NCBI GenBank assembly: GCA_963971405.1
Contig: OZ020485.1
Coordinates: 10,540,001 to 10,604,000, forward strand
Direction: 5' to 3'
Length of the DNA stretch: 64,000 bases
Source: Psococerastis gibbosa
Lineage: Eukaryota > Arthropoda > Insecta > Psocodea > Psocidae
The notes beneath the pieces were generated by a model. The model ran no database searches. It saw only the letters and a list, made by a program, of their open reading frames with translations, and was not told where the DNA came from. The first letter of the stretch is position 1, and the number at the start of each line of letters is the position of its first letter. Positions 24,773-54,900 of the stretch are shown piece by piece. The position numbers and the translations under genes were made by a program.

Positions 24773-25462
24773 AAGAACCAGTAGAATCCGGGCTGATGGG
24801 CCGTGGTCGAATTGAAAGTGAACTTCCAAACGTTTCGTCAACATCTGCGGTCGACATCTTCAGTGGCGCTGCGTAGACTTCGAAGGTTGTACCTCAGTGG
24901 CTCCGTAGCGAGTGACTGGGTAGGGGACTGCGCACTGACCTTTATACCTGGACGTTGTTGTTGTTGTTGTGTTGAGAGCGAGGATTCGCTCGCTCTCAAC
25001 ACAACATGGAAATTCCCCAGAGGGGCATTTCCATTACACCTTGTTTTTTCCCAATTGGCTGACTTCATCCTTTTCGTTGTTGTTTTGTTCAGCGCCGGAT
25101 ACCAGAGTTTGTTCACCTTTAAGCCTTCTTCCTTTCTGTTGAAATTGTGTTGGTGCTTGTATATTTCAATAGCTTCTCTGTGTAGTCTGGGGAAATATTG
25201 AGTAGCCCGTGACAAAACAGTCGCCTGTTTGTAGTGCACCGTGTGTCCAGATTGTGTTAGTACGTGCTCGGCAATCGTGGACTTCTCCGGTTGTAGACGG
25301 CGGCAGCTTCGTTTTCGAAGTCTACGCAGCGCCACTGAAGATGTCGACCGCAGATGTTGACGAAACGTTTGGAAGTTCACTTTCAATTCGACCACGGCCC
25401 AACAGCCAGGATTCTACTGGTTCTTCACTTGACTCCGGCCGAGAAAGCCTTTGCAGTTACAT
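24773..25462 (-). mobile_element. Penelope-like element fragment with inverted terminal repeats
   Basis: A 690-bp insertion bounded by a 14-bp duplication CGTCATGGGATATG (24759-24772 and 25463-25476). The ends, about 24777-24886 and 25312-25430, are inverted repeats containing CCAGTAGAATCC, GACGAAACGTTTGGAAGTTC and GATGTCGACCGCAGATGTTG. The minus strand between them is open and encodes the tail of a GIY-YIG-type endonuclease as found at the C-terminus of Penelope-like reverse transcriptases: EKSTIAEH, RLHREAIEI, KHQHNFNRKEEG. The reverse transcriptase itself is missing, so this is a strongly 5'-truncated copy. Related terminal pieces occur at 29380-29432 with 29703-29760, at 59395-59480 and at 63235-63330. 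Confidence 0.8.
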
Positions 25463-26004
25463 CGTCATGGGATATGTTATAAGTTTTTCACCGGACACCG
25501 GACAGTCCGGTTTTTCGAACCCCTGTGAAAAAATAATTGTTTGACCGGAGCTTTGTCCAGTTTTTTTAGCTCATGTGTTCAAAAAAAAAAAAAGTTCTGG
25601 AGGATAGAACGAAATTATTTTAAAACTCCAATACTATGACTATGATAGAAAGTTCCTCAAAATCCACTAAATTGAGTAAATTGAAGACTAGATAAAATGA
25701 CCTTTTTTAGAAAAATTTACACTAGATAGAATACATTGACTCCCTGTCCGGTTATTATCTTTTGTAAATCTGGCAACCCTAGGTAGGGGCAATAAACAGT
25801 TCTTTCATGTCTTTGCGAGAAATAAATTGCAAAATGCACGGACTTTCTTTGTTTACCAAATGATTTGAAAGCTGCCCCGTACCTAATATTAAATTGGCAT
25901 ACACCATAAAAGAGATTTGGTAGAAAATCTAATTTTTTGATCGGCAAACTAATAAATAAAGATTTGAATTAAAGCGCCATTTAATCGATTATACCGCAAC
26001 CTGT

Positions 26005-26013
26005 CGCCATTTT
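26005..26013. promoter_or_regulatory. candidate YY1/PHO-type core near the Nedd4 5' end
   Basis: CGCCATTTT lies 286 bp upstream of the proposed Nedd4 start codon, comparable with the elements near PAXIP1 and SMC5. Motif-based only. Confidence 0.25.
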
Positions 26014-26298
26014 AGTTGTACTGAAAATTCTTCTGCTAATGCTAGGTGATATTATAAGATTATTTTCATATTTTGTTCTGTGCAAAGTGTGGTTGATGAT
26101 GTCATGTGTCATGTTTCTGTGTTCTATTTGTCTAGGATTGTGCAATAAATTTCAGTAAACGTCAAATGGAAGCTGTAAAGTTGTTGTCAAAGCCGCCACA
26201 ATAGGTGACGCAGCGGATGTCTCCCTAAATTTAGCAACAGTTTACAAGGGTTCCAAACCAACAATTTGTGCATTAAGGGTTGCTTCAATTTGGGCAAA

Positions 26299-45540
<19,242 letters not shown>

Positions 45541-45942
45541 TATTCCAATCGCAATATTCTATCAATTCAAATGTATCCAATGTTGGTGTTAATGACGCCA
45601 ATAAGACTCTGCAATATTTTTATTTAATGTTGGACACGACACCAAATGGCTGACTGCTGCCACTCCGAAACTGATCGTCAATGTTTTGCTTAAGTGAATG
45701 TATTCTTTTTTCACGTTCAACTTGCGTCTCGAAAATGCCCCTCATGTTTTCAATTGGCGCTTCCATTCTATGCCTAATGATTCTTTAAGTTTTTATTATA
45801 ATTGTAGGCACGGGGCAGTCATTTTATATACGTGCATGCCTCTCCTAAAAAAGTTTCATCCAACGTATCCCTGTTGAACATTGTGGCCTATAGAAACGCG
45901 TCGCATGTCTATAATATGTGTGACAATAGTGGAATTCATTAA

Positions 45943-46341
45943 GAGGATACGCTACGTAGAAAATTGGCACTCCAAAATTAAATACTTTTCAGTTTTTATT
46001 TCATTAACTAAAGTTGTTAAAAATTTAAGGCTCATTTAAGTTGTAGAAGACTGCTTCGTGCATCATATAATCGGGTATTTTTACTTTTTGGTTTTGTAGT
46101 TTTTTTCAAAAATCCCAGATTACCGGTACGCCAAATTTTAGTCCCCTCTGGTTTTTATGAAAGAACTAAGGTATCAAAATTAATATTTCCTATCATACTA
46201 GTATAATACATGAAGTAGTCTTCTGCAACTTACATGAGCTAAATCTATAATAGCTTGCTTTGTTAATTAATTAAAAGTTAAAAAAAGCCAATAAAATCAA
46301 ACAAATTTTGGGGGTGCTCACTTTCTACGTAGCTTGTCCTC
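45943..46341. mobile_element. TTAA-flanked MITE, copy 2
   Basis: 399 bp, flanked by TTAA (45939-45942, 46342-46345). Ends GAGGATACGCTACGTAGAAA and TTTCTACGTAGCTTGTCCTC pair. The interior is homologous to 43678-44037 in inverted orientation, as expected for a near-palindromic element. It lies 400 bp past the Nedd4 stop, possibly within its 3' UTR. Confidence 0.8.
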
Positions 46342-46383
46342 TTAAACCCTTTAATTTCACTAATTCAGAGCAACTGCTTCAAG

Positions 46384-46389
46384 AATAAA
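46384..46389 (+). terminator. candidate Nedd4 poly(A) signal AATAAA
   Basis: First AATAAA that I find downstream of the Nedd4 stop, about 845 bp away and just past the TTAA MITE. If used, the MITE is transcribed in the 3' UTR. A second AATAAA occurs near 46624 inside another MITE. Confidence 0.3.
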
Positions 46390-46440
46390 GAAATGTTTTG
46401 CTTCTAGTTTTCAACGGAGGTTCAGCACATTTAGGTAATA

Positions 46441-46660
46441 CAGGGTGCATTATAGAAGTAATGCGCATAATGTTATCGCGCCGTGCCACAATGCACAATG
46501 CCACAAAAACAGACGTGCGAATGTGCGAATGCGCGTCCAACAGCTCGGAGCGAACTGAGACCGGGCGCGTTTGTAAAGGCAGACCCCCCACCACATTATC
46601 CGACTGGTGGCGCGCTGCTATGGAATAAAATTAAGCGCATTACTTTCATAATGCACCCTG
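46441..46660. mobile_element. TA-flanked MITE with CAGGGTGCATTAT ends
   Basis: 220 bp. Ends CAGGGTGCATTATAGAAGTA and TACTTTCATAATGCACCCTG are inverted repeats, with TA on each side (46439-46440, 46661-46662), suggesting mobilisation by a Tc1/mariner-type transposase. The interior is GC-rich and noncoding. Confidence 0.75.
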
Positions 46661-48017
46661 TATAACAAATGGTTTGGGTTATGAGTACATTAATCGCTTT
46701 CTTTCACCTATATTCCACCCTTGAAGTAAATACTAATTTCCATGAATTCCACTGATTGGCTCTGCACCATCCATTACAATCGTTGCCGAGTGGCACAACC
46801 CCATTCCACATTGCACATGCACCATCAATGGAAAGCTTTCAACCAAGAAATTGATGTTAATTGAAGAGTTTCGCATGACCACAAGAGACTTAGTAAACCT
46901 GGTTTCTTATTAAACAACCTTGAACCATCTTAATGATAACTTTAAACCTGGTGGTTTGGGAACAGGTCACTTATTTCACCTTTTGGTTATAGTGCGAATG
47001 TTATGTATTCTTTATATCATCTCTTTTAAAGTGGTCCACTTGTCATTGCGGCTTTTTGCTGGTGACCTAGTCTGTAAGTAAATTTTCATCGTGGTAAAGT
47101 AACGGCTGATTGAAACATTACAGCAATATTTAAAATGGTACAAAGAGAGTGGGCGTATTTTTTATTCTGCTGCGCATACGAATGGAAAATTCTGATGCAT
47201 TATTTTATAATGTCTAAAAGCTCTTGGCGATGCAATGATTATTAGATATTAAAAAATTAACCTACCCAAGAGATTTTTATTTAAATTTTACCGAGATATA
47301 TTAAATATCAAAGCATTAACAAAATATTAGAATCAGAAAACGATTACTTCGTGTGTGTCCACTTTTACTTTAATTTCATTTTTAAATTGACTTATGCTAA
47401 GCAACATTATGAAGTGCCAAGTATTTTTAACATATTTTTTATTGATGAGTAGAAAATACGCCTAATGTTTATTGATATAGTAAATTTGTTATTGTACAGA
47501 CATCATTTATCTCACAAGTGTTATTACGCTGAATTTTATTGTATTACAAGTTATATGCCTGCCTACAATCATCCCAATTTCATTATCTGATAATAATTGA
47601 AAGTTTATAATAATAATTATATTAAAATTTTCCAATAGGAAATTTTTAATTTTTTGGCCCTTATTAAATATATGCTATTATGTACTACTCCATTAAACAA
47701 TCGAAGGGTACTAACTGTGTTCGAAGTCATATCATTACGACGAAGCGTCCACTTTCATTCGTTGCTACAAGTTTTTTTCAATCAATCAATTTTTTACTCT
47801 CTTTCGTATATACCTTATATACATATATACAGTATATACTGCATATATATTTGTGTATGCGCCGGTGGTCGGTGTGTTTTTCGGTGTACATACATCGTAT
47901 GCACTTATTGTGCGCTCTACAGAGCATTGATACCACACTTTATTATTTTTCCTACTATTCCTCAGAGGGGATTCTTCCTTTTTGCATTCCTATTTATACG
48001 TATTGTAAGCATCAGGA

Positions 48018-48165
48018 AAGCTTTGTGAGGGTCGATATGTTCTATTTCCAGATTTCAGTGAATTTACACGATTCAACAGGAAAAAAAAATAAGACGAAAT
48101 GTCAGTCGGTCTGTCTGTAGGTCGTCGATTTGTGGGCAAACTACTCGGTGGATTTTGAGAAAATT
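48018..48165 (-). repeat. interspersed repeat R3, copy 2
   Basis: Reverse-oriented relative of 45100-45300 with the GTCAGTCGGTCTGTCTG block and a following TACTCGGTGGATTTTGAGAA block. Confidence 0.45.
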
Positions 48166-48206
48166 TGGCTTGTAGGTTCTGGGCTAACTCAAATTTAAAT
48201 AAATAT

Positions 48207-48412
48207 GGACTTTTTATTGTTTCTATTACTAAGCCAACCTAGGGGAGTTAGGGCTATAAAGCCCTCTCTTACACTCAACTAGGAAGGCCCGGGACCGCCT
48301 GCTTTACATGCCCTCCAAAGCATGGCCAGAAAATGTGGCCAGTGTGGGACTCGAACCAACACCCTTTCGGGTGAAAGTCAGAGTCCGTACCACTACGCTA
48401 CATGCCATGATT
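48207..48412 (-). mobile_element. tRNA-derived SINE, copy 2
   Basis: On the minus strand: TGTAGCGTAGTGGTACGGAC (A-box region), CTTTCAC loop, GGTTCGAGTCC (B box), then the shared body ending near AGTAATAGAAACAATAAAAA. The same element is at 39856-40063. Confidence 0.85.
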
Positions 48413-49345
48413 TGGGGGCTGTACCCTTCAAAAACAAAAAAAACTATTAGGATTTTCTTTAAACTCACATATATTGTAGTCGTTATTAATGTAAACAAAA
48501 CCCAATAGATTGCAAATAATTTTCCTGCGAAAACTTTCTATCGATCCTTTCTGACTTCAGGTACCGGTATGTTTTATATGTTAAAAATATATTAGAAAAT
48601 CTCGAACACGTAGATTTCCCAAACAAAGTTTTGGTTTTGAACAAAAAATTATTTTTTGAAGAAATTATGGATAATACATTGCGTACCCTGCCATTATTAC
48701 TGTATTGTAATATGCTGGTCTGCTAGTTCTAGACTATGCAATCGTTCCATTGACGAATTCAGGGCTTTGGGATAGCGAAAGTCAATGCAAATGAAATTTA
48801 ACCCTTGGACAATAATTTACCAAGGAACTATTACGGTACCTATCCTAATTGTTAATAAAGAAAGCATGGGCGGGTTCACTCGTACCAGTTCTCATTACGT
48901 GTTTTGGTTGCACTTATCTTAGTTCAGGTGGGCTCCACTATGTCTTTATTGTTTTTTATTTTTTATTTATTTGTTTTGCACCACTATGGTCCAGGTTTCC
49001 CTACCATAGGTGGGGCCTCCCTAGTTGACGCCACCAGATTGGCTTAGCATTACAACAAAAAGTCATTAATTATTTATTATTATTTATAAGAAGCACTTTG
49101 TTTCCACAAGCTATGGCCAATGGCAATTCAGTTAATGTTAAGTTAGTTTGAAATCCGATAGATGCCATGACCCATTCTTGGTTGTGATTTGCTATTGTGG
49201 CTTGAAAAAGACTGACCTTTTTTTTTAAGTCGAAACCGGTCGTGTTGGGTAGCCCTTACTACACGCTTGCTTATTGTAACACGGTTCGCCTCCTTGTTGC
49301 AACTTGAGGTTTCACTCTGTTTCCCTCTGGTTACACCTTTCGTTA

Positions 49346-49736
49346 GGCGGGGATTCCACAGACCTGCTAGTGCTAAATACAAATACGGTGACGTGGTAAC
49401 AGACATTCAAGACTTAGGCGGGGTTTCCATCGACCTCGCATTGCAGAATGCAAATGACATCGACGGAAATGTTTGTTTTACTCTATGCCATGGTTAAAAT
49501 TGATCAATGATCATAGAGTAAAATCACAAACAAACTAAAATTAAAAAATGGCGTCATGGGATATGTTAAGTACAAACATTTTAATAGATTTCTATAAAAA
49601 GAAAAATTCTAATTTCCGTCAATGTCATTTGCATTCTGCAATGCGAGGTCGGTGGAAACCGCGCCGAAGTCTTGAAAGTCTGCTACCACGTCACCGTAAT
49701 TGTATTTAGCACTAGCAGGTCGGTGGAATCCCCGCC
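49346..49736. mobile_element. foldback MITE, family GGCGG(G)NTTCCAC, copy E, with a second member nested in its loop
   Basis: Outer element: TTA duplications at 49343-49345 and 49737-49739, ends GGCGGGGATTCCAC and GTGGAATCCCCGCC (with one change in the left arm), arms through CTGCTAGTGCTAAATACAAA. Inner element 49417-49665: ends GGCGGGGTTTCCATCGACCT and AGGTCGGTGGAAACCGCGCC, arms through CGCATTGCAGAATGCAAATG. The left half of the same nested composite is at 24552-24772. Confidence 0.8.
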
Positions 49737-49953
49737 TTAGTGGCTGTGTTAGTTCCTGGACTAGGACATGTTTTTCATTCGTCTTCGTAGCGTAGACAAT
49801 CAACAATTGTCTCCCAAGCTCACCAACTCATGCCAGCCCTGCAGGTGTTTTGCATATTCTGACAGGTTTTTTGGCAGTCCCTATCATGTACACGGTTATT
49901 GAGATCTTCGAAAACAACAGCAGCGTGACAGTTTAGTGGACTCTCTGTCTTAA

Positions 49954-50425
49954 GGCGGGTATTCCACATACGTACATCGTCAATGAAAATTATGAAATTG
50001 AAGGACATTTCAATTTTTCATTGATGGTGGCCATTCCACATGTTTTTTTCGAAAATTGACAATTTTCTATTGAAACGTATGCGCCAAATTTTTGAATTTG
50101 TTTGCATTTGTTTTTTGAAATTTTGTTTGTATTTGTTTTCTTCGTACACTTATTATTTTTAATAAAACCTAATAATAGTAGGAGATCCGAAGTAAGATCG
50201 ACCTTCACCGATCTGTTTAATGGATGAAAACTGTTTTTAAAAAAAATCAATTAAAATAATTGTACTTGACACACTTGACATATCCCATGACGCCATTTTT
50301 TAATTTTAGTTTGTTTGTTTGTGATTTTACTCTATGATCAATTTTAACAATGGCATAGAGTAAAATTGAAATGTCCTTCAATTTCATAATTTTCATTGAC
50401 GATGTACGTATGTGGAATACCCGCC
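49954..50425. mobile_element. foldback MITE, family GGCGG(G)NTTCCAC, copy F
   Basis: 472 bp between TAA duplications (49951-49953, 50426-50428). Ends are GGCGGGTATTCCACATACGT and ACGTATGTGGAATACCCGCC. The arms run through ATTATGAAATTGAAGGACAT. The segment 50275-50365 is the reverse complement of part of the interior of copy E, so the loop shares internal sequence with that element. Confidence 0.8.
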
Positions 50426-50852
50426 TAATGACTTGAAATGCAACATACATTGAAATTGGTCGCAGTTTATGCTATCCAGCATTAATCAGTGGCAGACCAG
50501 AGACTTGTTTATTGGAATGTTCACATCAAGATGGAACAATATTTTTGCCTTAATGAATGTTAGTAAAATGTATATTCCCTAATAAATGTATTACTTTACA
50601 TGTTTTATATTATGCTACAAAAAATATGAATGTTCTGAAATATTATATCACTTTGGCCCCCTGGGTCCTGTTTATAGGCTAGCCTGGACTATAAAATAGT
50701 GTGATTTTAAAATGATAATTAATCAATCACATCCCGATTTACTTGTTCATTCATTAGTAGCCTATTAATAACTCCTACTGCTTTACTGATTATTATTATT
50801 ATTATTATTTATGTCTTATTTGCCGTGACGTATTTCCAGTGAACCTTAGGAG

Positions 50853-50896
50853 CTTAGACCATATAATATAATATATAAATATTATATGGTCTAAGT
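50853..50896. repeat. short perfect AT-rich palindrome
   Basis: CTTAGACCATATAATATAAT, an 8-nt spacer region, and the inverse ATTATATGGTCTAAG. No gene end nearby, so not an obvious terminator; could be a minimal foldback. Confidence 0.6.
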
Positions 50897-51805
50897 ATAG
50901 GAAAATACTTGCGGCCAAACAATCAAAACATTGGATTGTGACGTCATTCATTTATGGCTTCAACATAGAATAAATATTTGCTTGATGTGAAGCCGGCATT
51001 TTGGATTTCTATACAAACGAGATTCATTTTCATAAGTTATAGGCTCTTAAAGGTATCCTAATATTATTTTGTTTACAGTTTATTTTTGGCGACATATTAT
51101 TTAATTGAAGAAGTTTGTGACATTTATTTTGCAACAGTGCAACTTATATTTTTGTTTAGTATGAGTATTCTACCTTTTTGACTGAATGATTTCGAGAACT
51201 GCAACAATTATGTACTGTATATTGTATTATAAATTGTTTAAAATGTTAAGAGTGCCGTATCATAGTTTTATTGTCTTCATAGTGGTGGACGGTGGTCTAT
51301 AAGATAGCCTATAACTATTACGTACTTAAATAAATGTCATATGATGATACATAGCCTTCAAGTTTTGCAGAACTTCTTAGGAAGAAAGTATAGTATGCTA
51401 CAGTATATACTGTATGCTCCCTAGTGATTTTAGCCTATATGGAGGTGGTTCCTGCAGAATAATTAACCTATCGTATATTTACATTGTTCCTAACAATAGC
51501 CAACAAATTATTAGCTAGTCGTTGAGCAAAATCTTTTATTTTTAAAATTTATTGCACGTAAAAACCGATTACATTTTAACATAAAAATTGCTGCACAAAA
51601 TGGTTAGCCATAAGAGTGCAATTTGGTGGGTACTTAACAACAATACTTTGTAAAAAGACGAAAAACATATTATAGAAACACCAATAAGTGAAATATAGGA
51701 CAAATTTTTGAAACCATAATATTAATTTGAATTTTGGCGGTTACGTGCACGCAACGTGTAAATAGAAAAACCTGGAAACTGGAAAGTGAAAGTTTTTGTA
51801 TTTCT

Positions 51806-51820
51806 AAAATGGCTGCCGCC
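51806..51820 (+). promoter_or_regulatory. candidate YY1/PHO-like site upstream of SMC5
   Basis: AAAATGGCTGCCGCC lies about 175 bp upstream of the SMC5 ATG. It is close to the AANATGGCGGC form of YY1 sites near start sites. Motif-based only. Confidence 0.3.
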
Positions 51821-51992
51821 TGCCAGACACTGAAAAAAGTTTGAGGCTATGTGATTTTGTAAATGTATTATTAGTGTTAGTTATGTGTTATTAAGAAATA
51901 AATCCCAATAGTGAATCTATTAATCATATTAATAGGCACGTTTTCAACGTTTTATTACAAAGTGACAGCTTTGCTCAGCAACGGCTTTAGAG

Positions 51993-54900
51993 ATGGAGAA
52001 TCCAGCGTTGACGCCAAATATTGGCGGTCAAATCTCAAGAATTTATTTAGAAAACTTCATGTAAGATAATCAATTTTCTCGTATTTATTTGTTAGTCTTG
52101 TTGCAAAATGGGCCAGTACTTTCTAGTTTCTAGCAAATGTTTTTGTTGTCACACAATAGTTTTTGGTAAAACGTTTTGTAGAAGATAGCGATTGTTACTG
52201 TACCTCGAAGTCGGCTATTGTAATTTGTAAATGGTTGGAAATGCAGCGCCAAATGCCAATTTGAACTGCCAAGTGCCAACCCAATATTCTTTACTTATTT
52301 TCGAACTTCTACAGAAACCAGGTACTGAAAGAATGATTATCTTTACCCAGGCAGGCTGGTTGGGCATCTGGAGCTCAGTCACTCAACGAATACAGATTCC
52401 TCGTGAACCATGAGCTTAATTCCTTAATAATTAATGTAGTCAAAAGAAATCTATTTATATTGTGAGTCAAATGTGCAGCAATTTACGGCGCCTGGATTGA
52501 CCAATCTGGAAGTAAGTTTTTCTCCTCCACAAATCTTGTCACCTGGGTGACCAGGTAACTTAGCGATAAAGTCTTTGTTGCTAAGAATGAATCGAATGCC
52601 TCCTGAGTGGTAACTGGTTACAATAAAAATAAATCTATAAAAATAAAAATCTAATGTCATGCAATTCCTTTGGGAAGGACAAAATAACTGAATCTAGTGG
52701 CCTTCTGAGGAGTGCGTAGTTGGATGAAGCATATACTGTATTATGGTTCATGTATAAGCTGTGCTGAAACACATAATGTAAAGATACCGCACTTCGTACT
52801 GGTTTTCTGTTGCTTCCAGTTGATCTAATAAATGGCACTCATAAAACCTCACTTCATTTATTGTTCTTCTCGGCTTAACACTAATAAAGAAGTTACGGCA
52901 AACTTCCGAAAATAGGTATTTAACGAAACTATTATGATCATTCTGAGTGGTGAGTGGGAGATGGTGGCTAACAATTGAAGAAAATATAATTACTTCGACA
53001 CTATGTCAGTAAATACACAAAATTGATAAAGGCCTCACTACAGAATACAAATATTAACCACGAGACACCAAGAAATGCACAATGACGAGACACGAAATAG
53101 GGGAAAGCTTACTACGAGTGGTAGCGAAGCCAGACACTATACTACGATGGAATTTCCGAATACAATGAAATAGACATAAGGATATGAGTGTATCACAGTA
53201 GAAAATTTCAGACACCAATTGATGGAAGTGATTGTGCTTACAAGGTGAAAAGTATCTAATGCTGAAATAAACTATGATTAACTGTTGTACGAGTAGAAAC
53301 AAATAAGTGCTCCACTTCTGGGTGACAAAGCTCGCGTCTGAACGGTTGTTCACGTGCTCCCTGGACACATTTTTCGAAGAATGCGACTAAACGAGCTATA
53401 TTCCTGCGTCTTAACCATGCCGCTGCGCAGCATTGGCAACGACACAGTGCGGCAGAAAGTTTTATCACTGCATGTACGACACAGGAGGGATTGGCCCAGC
53501 TCTACTTTGCGGCACGGCGTCAAATGTCCTACCAGCCAAGGCCGGGTGTTGGCTGAAGAAGAAGAAGCAATTTTTTATTTTTACATCAACAACATAAAAT
53601 ATTCTACTTACGGAAAACTTGGATGAATTACATAAATTGCTGATGACATAGTAATAAGAGGACAAATCATATAATAGAAATGAACTTATGCATTGCTTTT
53701 ATTTTCAGGACGTATGATGTGATCGAAATTCGCCCAGGATTCCATTTAAACATGATCATTGGCCCAAACGGGACCGGAAAATCTACCATTGTTTGCGCAG
53801 TGGTATTGGGACTAGGGGGAACTCCGAAATCCTTAGGGCGGGCGGACCAACTCAGCTCATACATCAAGTCCGGATGCAATCAAAGCCAAATTGTTATAGA
53901 ATTGTACAAACCTACCGGTAATGTGGTTGTCCGCCGACTTATTACCACTGACAACAAGTCTGATTTTTTTATAAATGACCGTCAAGTACCTGCTAATAAT
54001 GTGAGTTTATGGTATAGGCTTTACGCCTTACAAATTATTGATTGCTTTTTTATTTATTGAGTTAGTATAGGAATGCTTTGTAGTGGTCGAAATGTTTGAT
54101 TTCGAGATTTCAACGCATTTAAACATTTTAGGTCCATGGAACCAATGAAAGTGGTTTTTACAAAATTTTTGTTTCGGTCGGTCTGTGTCTGTCAGTTCGT
54201 TGACTTATGTCGCATAGGGGGGGGGGGGGGGGGCTCGCTTCGGTTCGCCCCGATGCGGTGCAGATGTCGTGACCAGTGGTGGTCCTGATTGCCGCGCCAC
54301 CTAGGGCCAGTGTTCTTGGGATTAGATTGTTGATCAAGCTGGCTAAGCTTTTCCTTAAGCTAATTTAGGAATAGTGCGGTTTGGACCAGGTCCTGATGGC
54401 CCGACTTATCGCAGACTTGGCGGATGCGAATGATTGAGGACAGACTCGTTGCTGAAGGGTTATGCCCGATTTTTTCAGTGCATCAGATTTTTGAATTGAT
54501 CTAGTAGTGTATTTATGTTGGTTTTGGAATTTATACACATTTCAGGTGATGGCGCTACGCCAAGAGTTAAATATTCAAGTTGACAATCTTTGTACATTCC
54601 TTCCACAAGAAAAAATGCACGATTTCGCGAAAATGAATTCCCAGCAACTCTTAGAGAACACACTGCGAACTGTTGGTGAGTGAATCATTATAAAAGCAAG
54701 CCTCGCGGGTCAGTGGCTTCTTCTGAAGTCACAATCTTACCGATTTGTTGGCAACAACTCCCTACATATCATCCTCCAGCTCTTTCGGTCTTGACTTGGC
54801 CATGACTTGTACATCTTCTGCATAAGCTGTCCAGAAAACTGATATTTAATAATAAGATGCAGAAAAATGTATGTCTGTTTCATTTTCTTAGAATGGTGCC

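Larger units (their letters stand above)
22840..26298. other. intergenic region between EDC3 and Nedd4
   Basis: EDC3 3' UTR, then AT-rich sequence, a half copy of the 3.4-kb foldback (24105-24205), and a MITE broken by a Penelope-like insertion (24551-25476). Nedd4 5' UTR lies at the right end; a possible noncoding acceptor (TTTCAG) is near 26155. Confidence 0.5.
45541..51992. other. intergenic region between Nedd4 and SMC5
   Basis: Nedd4 3' flank with a TTAA MITE (45943-46341) and a TA-flanked MITE (46441-46660), then 46.7-48.0 kb of AT-rich sequence, a SINE (48207-48412), two foldback MITEs (49346-49736, 49954-50425) and a short perfect hairpin near 50853-50896. The overlapping open frames at 47654-48120 have no recognisable domain and skewed, AT-driven composition. 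The SMC5 promoter should be at the right end. Confidence 0.5.

Noticed and set aside
24803..25201. 132-codon plus-strand frame
   Set aside because: It overlaps the Penelope-like fragment; its first residues mirror the minus-strand frame only because the ends are inverted repeats.
47654..48120. Two overlapping plus-strand open frames of 124 and 146 codons
   Set aside because: Composition is that of AT-rich sequence (many Tyr, Ile, Phe, Cys), there is no recognisable domain, and part overlaps repeat R3.
48300..48412. Possible tRNA-Glu gene on the minus strand
   Set aside because: Only an A-box region, a CTTTCAC loop and a B box remain. There is no complete cloverleaf or acceptor stem, and a second copy with the same extra body shows it is a SINE.
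52231..52413. 60-codon plus-strand frame in SMC5 intron 1
   Set aside because: SMC5 exon 1 joins exon 2 directly in phase (ENFM to TYDV), and the frame has no known domain.
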